Shown one piece after another: positions 44,787 to 57,170 of a stretch of 64,000 nt of DNA. Position numbers and translations under genes: made by a program. The DNA lies in NCBI GenBank assembly GCA_964017235.1, contig OZ024933.1, positions 9,799,962-9,863,961 on the forward strand. Reading direction: 5' to 3'. The notes beneath the pieces are model-generated. The model was not told the origin of the DNA. It saw only the letters and a list, made by a program, of their open reading frames with translations, and did not search any database. How positions within the stretch are numbered: the stretch's first letter is position 1; the number at the start of each line of letters is the position of its first letter. This stretch comes from Sabellastarte sp. h YS-2021. Lineage: Eukaryota; Annelida; Polychaeta; Sabellida; Sabellidae.

Positions 44787-44955
44787 ATAGTGGGAAGGGA
44801 GAAATTTTTGATTGGATCTGTTGTGTCTGTAACTCACAGCCTTCCGATTACACACAGAAATAAACACAAGTCTAGCTCCTTAACCAGCTGAGCTAAAGGG
44901 GAATTCCTGGAAGCCCAGGTATTAATAGAACTGATATACGTGAGGATATTACAGT
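44787..44955 (-). mobile_element. tRNA-like SINE, copy with A-box and B-box
   Basis: Antisense reading gives an A-box TTTAGCTCAGCTGGTTAAGG at 44897-44878 and a B-box-like GAGTTACAGAC at 44835-44825, resembling the D-arm and T-arm of a tRNA. The upstream part contains ACCTGGGCTTCCAGGAATTC and downstream text runs into aaatttctcccttccc. I cannot fold it as a working tRNA because the acceptor arm does not pair, so a SINE is preferred over a tRNA gene. Confidence 0.55.
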
Positions 44956-46904
44956 ATGCCAGTCCCTGTACCCTTGCAAGTGAATAGTGTTACTTTGTGT
45001 GACTTCTTTGCCCCTCCTTTGACCCTGTGTTGAACTAAAATCTATGCAACTCATGACCTCTGTACTGAGATGAGTATGGTACACACATCATCATGGTACA
45101 CACATCATCATGAAGATCCAGGTAAGATCCATCTTTTGTTGATGTTTTCCTGGTTGGTGAAATCTTTGTTGTTGTTTTTTTGTGCTACTGGAGTTTTCGT
45201 ATTTTGAGGTATATTGACTTCTTGATAATACACTAAAACACAACACTCCAATATGTAACAGTGCTAAAATATATTGCCAAAATGTAATCCCAAATTAATT
45301 AAGGTGTTGAATGTTTTCTCTTTAAATTCTAAAGTGAGAGGGTAAACTAAAGGCCCAGCTACATAAAATAAGAAACACTGCCATTGGAGTAACCAAGTCA
45401 ACAGGTCACAGGTTCAAGGTCAGAGATCTTAAACTCTATAACTAGGAAGGAAATTGAAGAAACTTGCCCTTAACAGACCGTGCTTATCACCATTATTTGG
45501 CTTAATGACTTTATAAAACTTAGGCTTGGAATCTAAAATTCAATGCATAAGGATATTTAAACAGAAATAATATTTTATTATTTATTGCTAATTACTTTTA
45601 AAATTAACACAAAAAATTATCTGACAATCCTGAGTGAGTATTTGAATGGGACCTGAGTATTGGTGGATCACAAACTACTTTTTTAAATTAATTGAAATCA
45701 AAAGCTGAAGGTTACATAAAGAAGAGTTTTGATAAATTTTTCTATTCTCCTATAGGGAGATGAGTTTTGTATGAGGCAAATTTTTAGCTAAGATTTCTGG
45801 AAGGACAATATTGAAGGAGGTTATTTTTAAATCATTGTGTCAAATGGTTTTGGAGAAATCACTTTAGTTCAACCATACAATCAGTCATTCTACAAAATAT
45901 CATTCTATTACTGATAAAAGGTGGGTATACTTTGGACACAGAGCACAACAAACATATTCCAAGATGTCTTTTAAACAATATTTAGAATTGGATAAATTGG
46001 ACTGAGGCCACTTTCAATATATTTATTAAAATATATCTGCAACAAAAATATTTAACTGAGATTGTTACCCCATTCAACATATTTCGTCACTTTTAGTCTC
46101 TTTAAAACTCTTATTAATTCATAGGTTAATGATTTATTGATTGTGTCACTTGGAATTTTATGATAAAAAATGAACATATCATGAAAAGCTTACATTATGT
46201 TCTGCACGTATCTGTTTGTAGTGAAGTACTGAAAAAAATACTTTTTCATACAGAGATTATTAAGTAATGTATTTGTACTTGACTTACTTCTTCATGATTT
46301 GTGTTATATAATATCTTTAAAAGGCTGTCATCAGGTACAATGGCAAATATAGAAAAAAAAATCTGCCAGTTTAAACATTGTTACTTCTAATACTTGAACG
46401 TTGTCACAGATTGTAAGTAGATAAAAGAGTTATATAATAAGACTGGGTACTTTCCCATACACATGTTAGCTCGATATATTCAGTCACAGCACACATTTTT
46501 AATTTTAACTTCTTAAAATTATGCTTATTATTTATGGAATCAAACTCAGTTTTGTTAGAGAACATTGCTATAATAATTTTCAAAGTATAAATTAAAATAT
46601 TTTATGCGGCTATTTCTCTCTTGCCATTATTTACTGTATTAAAGCAGGCTTTCAATATTAAAATTTCTCCAAAGAAATTTGACTAAATTTTTAGGTCTTC
46701 TGCATTTAATTTTCAATTAACGGTGTCCTAATAACTATGTTAATCTCTATTCATCATTTTCGGATTTTAAATGCAGATATGACATGACATTTTTACGTTT
46801 ACTGTGATACGAAAATCTTATGTTTTGGTGCAATAGATGCCTTATCATTTGCTCTAGTCAGTGCTGCTTTGCCATAGTCTTCCTTGGACTGTAACTAAAT
46901 TCAC
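44956..46904. other. Non-coding AT-rich stretch
   Basis: No gene supported. A 20-bp direct duplication, tggtacacacatcatca twice, lies at about 45076-45110. Confidence 0.35.
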
Positions 46905-47409
46905 TTATTTTATTTATTTATTCAATTCATACACTAAGGTATACATATGCAATGGAATGGTACATAAAGAGTAAAAGTACAAATAAAAAACTCTGAACCA
47001 GGAACATAGAACTAGCATAAGAAATTAGCAAAAGTAGAAAGAGAAGAGAAAAAAAATCACTACAAAGAAATATACATTGGGTCATTTCTGTTTTAACATG
47101 TTCCAGTAAACATGTCAATTCAAAACTGTTAAATTGGGAACATTTACTATCCCTAATATACAGTAGATCCTTAATGTTGGCAACACAAAAATAGTCTGGT
47201 GCAATATATATTCTATGGATATAGGACTCAGCCTTACCACTGAAAACACTTGGTAGGGCATATAACAAGTTTCTATTGCAGTTCATAGATTGAGATACTA
47301 CATTAATACTTTCAGATACACTAGAACCACTACCATTTATTGCCAAATGTACACAAGTTTTAACACACCCATTACTGTTACATAAGGCTTTACTTATACT
47401 TTTCATCAA
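46905..47409 (-). mobile_element. 3' end of an unrecognised LINE, with (AATA)n tail
   Basis: Antisense frame of 160 codons from 47409. The first 100 residues look like real protein (CNSNGCVKTCVHLAINGSGS, LLYALPSVFSGKAESYIHRI, NSFELTCLLEHV); the remainder is low-complexity and probably 3' UTR read through. It runs straight into a tail reading gaattgaataaataaataaa at 46930-46910. This arrangement is typical of a 5'-truncated LINE. I do not recognise the family. Confidence 0.45.
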
Positions 47410-50400
47410 CTTATCAGTTTACATTTGTTCAACTAATTGTGAAAAATGATATAACAAAGCTGTATTAAAGTTAATGAAATACAGAATCAAAAATGTGAAA
47501 TGTGATATTTTCTGAATTTTGTTCAGCTTTGTAAATTGAATGTATCTGAAATTTATTGCTTAATTTTTTTATTAATGGTCAAAAAGATGAGTGACCACTT
47601 TATCACCCTTTTGAACATCAAACATCAACAGAAACTTATTTCCAAACTTTGAAACATTTTTTAATTCCAATTTAAAAGTGAAATCTTCAAACCATATGAT
47701 TGTTATTATGGGTTAAAATATAAAAGATAAGTAACTTTCCTTTAGATATTAAAACAGCAAGATACTACAAACGGAAATTTAATGAAACAATCTGTAAAAG
47801 TTGTAAACAGGCCATAGTCACAATTATACCCCAGTGGTCCACCAAACATCCATCTGTGGCCAGACTCATTTGATATTTTTTGTTACGTTGCAATTGTTTT
47901 GCAGTATATTACTGGTTGTTGTTGTTGTTTTTGTTCTGTTCTCAGTCTTTTATATCCGGTCTCCTTGAGTTTGTCTGTCCATCCATAATTAAGATAACTA
48001 AGAAAACTATACGTAGGATGTCAGCCATATTTCCACAGAAGGTGGGGTCTGTCATTGGCTCAGAACTCATCCATTTCGATCTGAATCTTGATTTGGTCTC
48101 TCGAATAATCTTGTTTTTATGCCCTAACCATAGGCTAAAGTTTGCGAATTCTTAAGTATGAACATCACATCATTTATGTCTTTTGAAATGGACTTATTGT
48201 TAGTACTCTGTCAACAGCAATTTTCATCATAACATCTTAGCGATTAAACCTATGATTTGTGATTAGAACCTCTGATGAAACTTCAATCTTAATATAGGTC
48301 AAAAAGGTAATAAATTATGAATTTTACTAACTCAGGAATTCAAATTTTTCATTTACAAATGTAAGTATATTATTATGGTATCGTGCAAAATATAAGCAGT
48401 ACTGGTTTCTAAACTGGGTGTCTTCCATGGCCATTTACCGGACAGCTACACAATATAGCAATTGTTATTAACTAATATTGATATCCGTTGTTCATTTAAA
48501 AAACTTGCATATAAGATAACTGTGAGATTGGGAACAAAGTCTAGCTTTGTTCTAATTAAAGGCTGTCATATGATCACTTTACCACCTCCACTGTTTCGTG
48601 ATTACAAACGTTAAACTGAACCAGAAAGAATTAGATGTTTGATTTGTTTTATTTGAGGAATATATATTTTAGGCTTTGTGTAATTACCTAAAAAGAAAGA
48701 AGGTTTGTATGAATTAATATCATTTCCCTTATGTATCAAATCAACTTGTAAATTTGATTATTAGAATTTTTTAACATATTGGATCAATCGGACCATTAGT
48801 GTGTGGAAGATTGAATTTTAAATATGTAGAGGTGTGATATTCTTTCGGTTTGATTTACACAATAATAGTGCTGACAATCATGTTCTGAATACACTCTCAT
48901 ATATATAATTAAAATTTATGAAGATATTACATTGTTATATTTAAACAATGTATTTGACAAGAGTTTTAAATGTGCTATAATATTGTTTGTTGTGACTTAT
49001 CAGACTGCACAAAATAACATAAACTCGATATATATCATGGGGGACACATATTTTAAAATGTAACCGGAACATGAATATGTAATAGTATGCTGGTTACAAG
49101 CATTGGTACCACGATGCATTGGAAATAATAAAAACTGATTTAATATGAAAACTGAGAAGGCTAGAATACACAAAGTACAATATTTTATAATAGAGAAAAA
49201 CGAGTGTTTAATAAATAGTCAGATCATTAACCCTACACCCTCATGTCTAATGGTGATCATCCTTGCTTAAAATTGTTTGTTTTTTCCAACTGTGGCCAGG
49301 ACTAATTAACATGATTCCTGAAGTATTTCATGTATATATTACTAATTTAAGATTTACAGCTGGCTCTCCTTTGTTATTTCAAATCGAAGTATTGTTGAAG
49401 TAATGTAGTTGTATCCTGTACAGTCCCATCTTAATTTCAAGTCTGAAGGTTTGGTCTCAGATCTGAGAGCATTTTTATCACAAACTACTTGACTTTTAAC
49501 AAAGACTGGTTCAAAATTTTCATTTTTTAATTTAATTAGTGTTATAAATTTTGTTTTGACTAGAACACACAAATACATTTTTATGTTTTTTAGAGTTGTT
49601 AGACTTACTTGCAATTTTATGGTTTGTTTACATTGGAAATAGTTGAGATTTGCCTTAGCTTGGTATCAACTAGCAACCTTTTTGTCAATACAAAGTTAAC
49701 CAAAACTTAAATCCGAGACTATTTTTTTTCTCAGACTTAAAACCTCTTTGTATATATGTATAGGTGCTGTGACACCGACAGCAACTCCTGTACTAGGTGT
49801 AATGTATTTTTCTTGAATTTTACCAGTTCTAGTATGTCTAAAATTTTATATATTTTTCAGTATAATTTTTTCAACTTTGTCATTTAACATTATCAACCCA
49901 TTCCTATTTCCCAGTCCTGCAAAATTGAAAGCAATATATCAAAAATGACTTAATATGAGATGATTTCCATATTCAATTTATGCAGCATCAAGTGATATTT
50001 TGATTTTAAATCGCTGAAAAGCTTGGTAATACCACTTACTTTGTAAACACATTAACCCACCATATTGGGTATATTCTCATACTCGATACTATATCCTGGT
50101 AGCCTGTTGTAGGTTCGATCTTTACAGAGGTGAGAATATAAATAGTGCTTAAAGCTGGTATTACATCCTGCAATCACAAAAGTATGTTTAATATGAATGT
50201 TTAACAATGATGAGATGTCGGATAAAGTTAGCACTAATGATGATTCAAGTATCACTGCTCTGAACAGAATGGGTTATACAGCATTTTACTCGCAACAAGT
50301 TCTTACTCTTGCAGATAATATCTTTTAATATCATTAATAATAAAGGGAAAAATTTGACATAGTTCTTATTAATTTTTGTTGTAACAATTGCAGAACAGGG

Positions 50401-50876
50401 ATTGAATGCCAAAATAACTGCTGGGGCTGAACACAATTTGCTGAAAAACTGATTGCCATGGTTAAGTCAGAGCCTGTGGAAAAGGCCAAGGGTCAGATGA
50501 CTGACCTAATCCTAAGGTGGGTATGCCTACATTTGATGAATCAAGAGAAAGCATAAACTCTTTGATATGCTCAGGAGGTCTAGATATGTCATTGGTTACT
50601 ACAGCTTCACTGACTTTGGGTTACAATGAGCATTTTATCGGAAATATCCTCTTGTTAAAGGTATGCAGACAAGACCAAGGAATAGCTTGTGACAAATATT
50701 TAAAAACTTTTTTGCTGTAGAATGCTGAAGAGACCAGGAAAAAAATTAAAATCAGATGACAATGCAAATTGACTGATTTTAATTTTCTGAGCAAATTTTA
50801 AAAACATTCTTTTCTTGTCTAAATGCCGATCAAGTAAGAAATTGTGACAAATATTGGAAAAAAATTATTTTTCCAG
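47410..50876. other. Non-coding stretch upstream of the spectrin-like exons
   Basis: No firm gene. Just upstream of the first supported exon, codons KAKGQMTDLILR end at a AAG|GTGGGT donor (50516) whose phase 2 fits the next exon. The frame is closed by TGA at 50428-50430 and no acceptor stands between, so I leave this exon out. Frames at 47880-48155, 49354-49614 and 50245-50436 are unrecognised. Confidence 0.35.
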
Positions 50877-51135
50877 AGGGGCGGACAAGATCAAGGAATT
50901 GATTGAGGAAAACAGTATTGATGTGGATGATGTCATTGTTTATGAAACTACACATGCAGTGGCCGCTGTCCAGCAGATGGGACCAAATGGAATGGAAATA
51001 GACCTTCCAGCACTTAATGATGAGGTCAAGGATGGAGATGCATCCAGGACGACGAACTTGCACCCAAAGCAGGGCCAGTGCATATGTCAAAGTCAGGAAG
51101 GAAGTAATAAATCATGGAACATCCTAACTCAGAAA
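50877..51135 (+). CDS. Spectrin-like gene, exon 1 of those visible
   Basis: Starts after an acceptor with a T-rich tract (ttatttttccag) and ends at AAA|GTAAGT, a strong donor. It enters in phase 2 and leaves in phase 0; the 86 codons are open. Content is ADKIKELIEENSIDVDDVIV, YETTHAVAAVQQMG, then a loop-like acidic part. The first 35 residues could be a helix B/C piece of a spectrin repeat, but the rest (GQCICQSQEGSNKSW) is not. Its link to the exons below rests on the phase match and proximity. Weakest member of the set. Confidence 0.4.
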
Positions 51136-52999
51136 GTAAGTGGAGAGACCTGAACACAAAGTGAACTGTGAGACAAAAGAGAAAACAAAGAATATGAAAG
51201 CTAGTGAGTCTGAATAACATTATACGTAAGGTGGCCTTAATTTGACGAATTGCATTATTTCCTTTAGGTATTGTATATTTTCTGTAATTAAAACACTTCA
51301 TCTTCTGATGTGTTGTAACCTATACTGCAACATGCTCAACATTTTCTCAAGTGTTTATCGTGATCTGCATTATTTGGCGATATGTCCTTCTTTTTGTAAT
51401 GCACAGTAGAAAACTGTAAAAAGGACTGTTATTTTCACAAAGTATTTAACTGTTTTGTTTTACATGGTCTAATATAACAGCACCTGCAAGTCTTGCTAAT
51501 TAAACCAAAAATGTGGTTTATATAATGTTACAATCTTATTATACAGTTACTGGAGTCTACATTGTCCTGCATGTGTCTTTTAAAATTGAACCTTGTGATA
51601 AATTGGTCAAAAGTGTGAGACTTTGCTGACGTGAAACTTTGCAATACTAAAGCTGCTATGGGTGGTATTATTGCTTTCAAGTTTTCATTGCTATATTCTT
51701 ATTTCCTTTTCCAAACTAACAGATCATAAAGTCACAAAAATAAGGACAATTAATAAGGACAATTAGTTCAAATCTAACTTTTAGAAACAAATTTAAACTA
51801 CATGAAGTACAAAATACATGAAAAATAATCAACATTTGATATCAATGGCAATGTAAGTGGGGTAGTCTTTCAATGATGAATACCCTTTTAGGGGAAGATT
51901 TATAAAGAATTAATTTTGTATAATTGCATGTTTTACAAGGAGAATAATATTATAGTTAGCAGCTTTAACCACTACCATATGTAATCAACCAATACCTTTT
52001 CAATCTGGTAACATAAATAAGAGTGATTAATAATCATCACCATATCATATTAGCTTGTACCCATTATAAAATTGTATATGTAAATTCATTTATATGAGAT
52101 ATCCAAAATGAAAACATATTTTAAAAAATATCAATGTGTTTTTTATCATTGTTTTTGATTCTCATTGACAAAATTAGGAAAAGTAGCCCTTGAGGTAATA
52201 TTGTATTAAAAACCGGATTTTAGTAACTAATACCCCATTCACACTACAGAAGGTACACCCCACAGTAGAAGCATTGTATGATGGCCCCTGTCATTCAATT
52301 ACCATCTGACACCCCTTTGCAAACTTGTGACACAGTGGCAAAACAATTTATTGCATGTGATACAGAAGTTTTAAAATGTTTACATTTGTAATTTTTGGCA
52401 GTCAGTATTATTATTGAAAATTAAATTCACCACAGGATAACCCTAGACCTCTCAGCCAAGGTAACTTCTGTACAAAATGTAAAAAAGCACATCAATCAAT
52501 TATAATCACACATGAAGAATATTCCTTTTAAATGAATTTGATCATATAAAAAGTAACGCATTATGAAATTTTAATGAATTTTTTAAACTGTCTGAATGAA
52601 TTGCAACCACTGTCCAGGAAATATATAAGCAGATAAATTAACTACAATGTACAGATATTGTCTTGATGATTGTAATCTTCCAATTAAAGACAAATGTGTT
52701 TCGTTATAGGCTTCACATATATATTTCTTATTTCAAGTAAGTTTGAGTTATAATTTATTTCTAAATGGCAAAAGATATACATAGTAACGTAACATTTTAC
52801 ACCAAAATTTGTTAAGTAAAAGTCTCCCATGCAGCTGACATTTATATTAATTATACAAAGTTCTTAATTTTACTCAGAAAGGTTAATATTTGGATAAAGT
52901 TTCTGTTTCTCTAGAAAATCTGAGACTATCCTCTATTTACTTGGTAAACTCTGTTGAATCACAATTTTATCTTTAAATACAGAATATTTTTCTTTTCAG

Positions 53000-53133
53000 G
53001 AGTTTGGTACAGATACATGTGGGACAATCGAGGTATCTAAGGCCTTTGGTTATTGGAAGAGTGAGCAATTCACCAGCGATGGGCATGAAGACAGGATGGA
53101 AGAACTTGCTGGGAAAAGGGAGATTCTTAAACA
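53000..53133 (+). CDS. Spectrin-like gene, exon 2
   Basis: Acceptor ttttctttt-cag at 52999, donor CA|GTGAGTG at 53134, 44 codons plus 2 bases, no stop. The part EQFTSDGHEDRMEELAGKRE reads like the helix B-C corner of a spectrin repeat (a GHYASEDVxxRMEEL-type segment), aligning with the repeat ahead of that encoded by the next exon in alpha-spectrin. Upstream residues (EFGTDTCGTIEVSKAFGYWK) align less well. Phase 2 exit matches the phase of 54611. Confidence 0.6.
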
Positions 53134-54610
53134 GTGAGTGCTATCAGACAATATTTACCATTATTACATTCGAAGTTACAAAAGAATCATGTCCTATTCA
53201 CACTGGAGGCAATTTTCCCCACAGTTATAGATGGCAGAAAAACGAGGTACAAACCTAAGTACAGTTTTGCTACAGGATTTAATCAGAGGTGTAGAGGACA
53301 ATGCTGGTTTGACAATAAAAATACTGTAACAATAATAGAACTTCATACCAAAAATATCACATGACTGAAAACATACAACGAGACAGAATAACATAGAATG
53401 TGATGATAAGGTAGCAGAAAAAAAAACAGAAATGATAGGACACTATTTATGATATCCAAAATATGCACCTTATATTCTGCAAATAATAACCTCTTTTGTG
53501 GTAACTGTTTGTGTAAACAAAGAACATTACATGTTATGGGAAAATGGTGAATCTAGTGATTTGCAATATTACATATATACAAAACCACATTATTCCAGGA
53601 TGACTGAAGCTTTATTCCTTCCTTTTTGGGAGAAGGCGTTCCATGTCAGCTATTGTCTGTGCCTGTGATAACCTAGGCTTTTATCATGAAACACTGTAAT
53701 TATCCCTGTCTACAGTGAGAAAAAATTAATTGTCTCCATGCATGGACATGGGCAACTGTTTTCTACTAAAACATGTAAAGTATCATTGAAAGACATGACA
53801 GGTGGAGTTTCAACTTAGGGGTAACTTGAAAATGAATGTTCATAGCTATAGAGTTGTATAGGGGTGCTTAATGAGTTATTTAAAGACATAAATATCAGTT
53901 TTGTCAAAAATCAAAATGTAAATGATAACAAATTTATTCATTCCTATATGTTTATCTATATGTTTTCACTAGGTATTAAACATTAGTATGTCTAAATAAT
54001 GATAATTTTAACTATCAGTTTTGGTGATGGGTTACCGAGTTGGTTACCCTAAAAACTGTCTAAATTCATTAGGAAGCCAACTAAAATGGGGCAGAGAAAT
54101 CTGAGAAAGGTTAAATATTTGACAAATCTTTGTTTGATATTTCAGCATCTTGCCATGATGTAGCACCTTCAAAACCCAAACCATGGTTATCTAAATATTC
54201 AATTGTATGGACACAGTTCCACCTTTCAAAGTTTACAAGTTTATGTTATTACGATTTTAACTGAACTCTGTCTTTTATTTGATGCATCTTCTATTTCCTG
54301 AATAAATTTCACATGTTTTCCATAATAAAGATTAACGTGTATATGCTAAACTTATTTTAATACACAAAAATCTTTATCTTAGAGTGATGTTAATTTAAAT
54401 ACTTCTGCAATTTACTTGACTAATGAAATCTTATAACCTATTAAGACAAAAATAAAAAAAACATCACGATGTATAGATGTGAGAAAACAGATTTTTGCAC
54501 ATCAGTCAGTAAAATAATATTTTCTTCTTTAATTAGTTTTTTTTTGTAAAACTCACTGCCAACAGCTAAAATCCACAGCTCTCACTAACAAACTAATAAA
54601 CTACTATCAG

Positions 54611-54822
54611 GAGATTAACAGTGACAGAAGCACAGTCACCGAAGCAGATTTCACAAAATGTGGATGTGATGGAGACTTTTATCCAGGAGAAGCTGCAGAC
54701 AGCCAATGGTGAGTCCTATAAAAATCCATCCAATATCCAGGCCAATCAGCAGAATCAGCAGTTATTCGAGGCAGAGAATGCGGGAAATGCTGAGAATATT
54801 GATGTCATCAAGATGGAAAAAA
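54611..54822 (+). CDS. Spectrin-like gene, exon 3 (repeat helix A-B)
   Basis: Acceptor ctactatcag at 54610, donor AAAA|GTGAGT at 54823. One base completes the previous codon, then 70 codons and one base. FIQEKLQTANGESYKNPSN followed by IQANQQNQQLFEAENAGNAE matches the alpha-spectrin pattern WxxEKxxxAxDExYKDPxN, LQxKxQKHQAFEAExxAN, the repeat two before the SH3 domain. The usual helix-A tryptophan is F here (METFIQEK). No indels relative to the pattern until the exon end. The gene product would be a cytoskeletal scaffold rod under the plasma membrane if functional. Confidence 0.72.
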
Positions 54823-55178
54823 GTGAGTCAATAGTCATTAAATTTAATAAAGATATTGATTAAAGACTGATAGAAATCTTAACTTGGACACTGCAAGTTG
54901 ATATCATGTTTTACAAAAATTCTGCTGATATTCAGTTGGAAGTGCTTTTGTGGGCAAATGGATAAAGGTACTTTAAGAAATTGTGACAAATGTGGATAGG
55001 TTTCAGACACTGTTAAGATATGTAACTTTGCTATCCGATCACATATGCATTAAGCACGTGGGTGCTTGTGTTTCACAGAATTATTAAATAACCAACAATG
55101 TGAAGGTTTAGAGATGCTGTGAGATAGGGTATGGTTACACCTTTGTGTGTCCTTGTGCCAGTTTTTGTGTTTTTACAG

Positions 55179-55366
55179 AACCTGCAGAGAACCTGCAGTG
55201 TGTTCATTCAGAAGATGCAGCACGGAAGTGTAACATGAAGCTGGTGGACGATGAGTGGGAGCAGTTGACTACCAAGTCCAGTGAACAGCATGAAAAACTT
55301 GAGGAGGCAAACAGGCAGAGGATGTACAACAACACAAGGGAGGCACCTGGGAGGTTTCACAGAGAA
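55179..55366 (+). CDS. Spectrin-like gene, exon 4 (repeat helix C to next helix A)
   Basis: Acceptor tgtttttacag at 55178 and donor GAA|GTCTGT at 55367. Two bases complete the codon left by exon 3, then 62 codons. HSEDAARKCNMKLVDDEWEQ and KLEEANRQRMYNNTREAPG align with the alpha-spectrin segment HYAxDEVAARMxEVxxLWxx, KLxEANQQQxFxRNVEDIE. Helix-A tryptophan is again F (GRFHRE). The donor GTCTGT is weak. Joining this exon to 55800 keeps the expected length from YNN to NGKEL at 28 residues, the same as in alpha-spectrin, which supports this boundary. Confidence 0.7.
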
Positions 55367-55799
55367 GTCTGTTATTTTGAAAAGTTTTTTTTAAACCCAA
55401 AATTTAAGATGCGTCTTTTACATTTTGAAGGATCAATTTCCAAGTTTTCCTCATAAAAGATGTGAAGCGATTTTAATTTGCTTTATTTGAAATTGCAAAA
55501 AAAAATAATAGGAGAACCTCTATGAGTATTCACTGTTATGCCTCAACCATATTTGGAAAAAAATGGTCGTTTTTTTAAAAAAAATGGAAAATAAAAAGAC
55601 AATCCCCAGCACTAAAGGCTAACTTTTGAGGGATAAAAGTAGGGCCTGAAATTTGATTGTATAAAGGATGTCATAAATTGAAAACAATACCATATATTAT
55701 CACATTCGAGTAATTTAAACAATATTTTCCAGACTGCTAAGGTATTCTATGTAGTAAAATGACAGTAATGAATTGAAAGAAACCATATTGTTTTTTAAG

Positions 55800-56005
55800 G
55801 CAGAGCAAATGCTAGATAATGATGATAATGGGAAAGAACTGGACACAGTACACAACTTGAGCAAGAAGCATCACCTACTGGAGGCAGACCAAAGTGCACA
55901 TGAAGAAAAGGTGAAGGATTGGAACAAACAGACAGATGACTCCATCGAAAATGGAGTCTGGAATGAGAATAGTAAAATGCGCAAGTCACAGCCCCTCACT
56001 GACAG
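55800..56005 (+). CDS. Spectrin-like gene, exon 5 (repeat with KKHxLLEAD motif)
   Basis: Acceptor gttttttaag at 55799, donor AG|GTAAAA at 56006; phase 0 in, phase 2 out, 68 codons. LDNDDNGKELDTVHNLSKKH followed by HLLEADQSAHEEKVKDWNKQ is the hallmark spectrin pattern LxSDDYGKDLxxVQNLxKKH, xLLEADxAAHxDRxxxxxxQ, the clearest homology in the gene. It corresponds to the alpha-spectrin repeat after that of exon 3. The end SMRK-like part (SKMRKSQPLTDR) aligns with the helix C start. Confidence 0.8.
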
Positions 56006-57049
56006 GTAAAAGATTGAATGGTTGGGTCAATTATGTTGTGGATAAAATCCCTATGTTAGAGGGAAATGTTGATAGTTGCTAGTAAATGGTTTTGAGTTGA
56101 TACATCCAGTTTTTCTCAATCTCTCAGAATATATGACATTCTTGCTGTTTTTGCATGTGAGTTGAGAATTTGACCAATTAGTGTGCAATGCTTTCCTCCA
56201 TCACCTTGACTACTCATCGTGCTTGGACCCATGCAATGTCTTAAAAGAAATTTTAAGTACAAATTTATCAGTGCCTTTAAATGCCTGTTGTAATATACAA
56301 TTACAATGCACTGAAAAAAATGTAAGACCCAAATTATTCAGCTTTCTTAACTTTGAAAATCTTACTACCAAGCCCTGGTGCTAAGCACCAGATTTAGTTT
56401 GTCATTGGTTTTAAAGAGTATCTTTGAGTATAATAAGAAAGATAACATCTATTTTATCAACTGTATGTAATATATAAAATTGGTTAAGCTCCAGAGGTGT
56501 CACAAAGATTTGTTTTCATATGCGATTATAAGATTCATATTGTAGTTATTTACTTTTGACTTTTAGGTATCTAGTTTTTAGGTGTAATTATGAGGTGATA
56601 ACTTTTTGTTAGACTATAAGAAATTAGTAGCTACATATTGTAGATTTTGAAATATGATTTTTTGTTGTATTAAGGTATGGTAATAAAAAACAACACTGAT
56701 CACACTACTGTTTCTTAATTTAAGCAAATAACGATTGCTAATTAACATGGATGCAGTGGTCGAGTGTGTTTACTCTTAGATTTTACATTCTTGAAATTAT
56801 AACATATACTCATGTTCATCATTTGAAGGTAATCCCACCAGATTTAAAAGGCTCCTTAGACCAGCTTGGTTTTCTTTCTGTTTAATAAAAATTTTACTTC
56901 TAGGAGCATCACATGAAAGGCTTGTCTTACTGTCTGTTCATGATACTTAGTGAAAGACAAAACTTAAAATAAATGAGTTATGAGTCTATGTTAATATAAC
57001 TGTTATGGTAGGATTATTTTATTTGAAAAGAAATTCATTGGTGTTTCAG

Positions 57050-57170
57050 GAAAAAGAAGCTTTTGGTGGCTTCTGAGGACTATTGCCATGACTTGACTGT
57101 TGTGCAAAACCTGAGAAATGACATCAAACATACTGAATCAGAACTGGCCAGTTGGATACCTGATATTAAT
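57050..57170 (+). CDS. Spectrin-like gene, exon 6 (start of next repeat)
   Basis: Acceptor gtgtttcag at 57049; donor AAT|GTAAAT at 57171. One base completes the arginine codon of exon 5, then 40 codons. KKKLLVASEDYCHDLTVVQN followed by LRNDIKHTESELASW matches EKKxLVxSEDYGRDLTxVQN, LRKKHKRLEAELAAH. About 35 residues of a normal repeat (rest of helix C and start of the next helix A) are missing between exons 5 and 6. So an exon was lost or overlooked. No continuation found downstream in this window. Confidence 0.7.

Noticed and set aside
44878..44905. A tRNA gene on the minus strand
   Set aside because: A-box and B-box are present, but no acceptor-stem pairing is seen and a longer body repeats at 44547; a SINE explains it better.
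50430..50516. An extra upstream spectrin-like exon ending AAG|GTGGGT
   Set aside because: The phase fits the next exon, but a TGA stands at 50428-50430 and no acceptor lies between it and the coding part.
55353..55354. Donor GAG|GTTTCA for the fourth spectrin-like exon
   Set aside because: It leaves phase 2, which gives a stop in the next exon; the GAA|GTCTGT donor keeps the frame and the expected repeat length.
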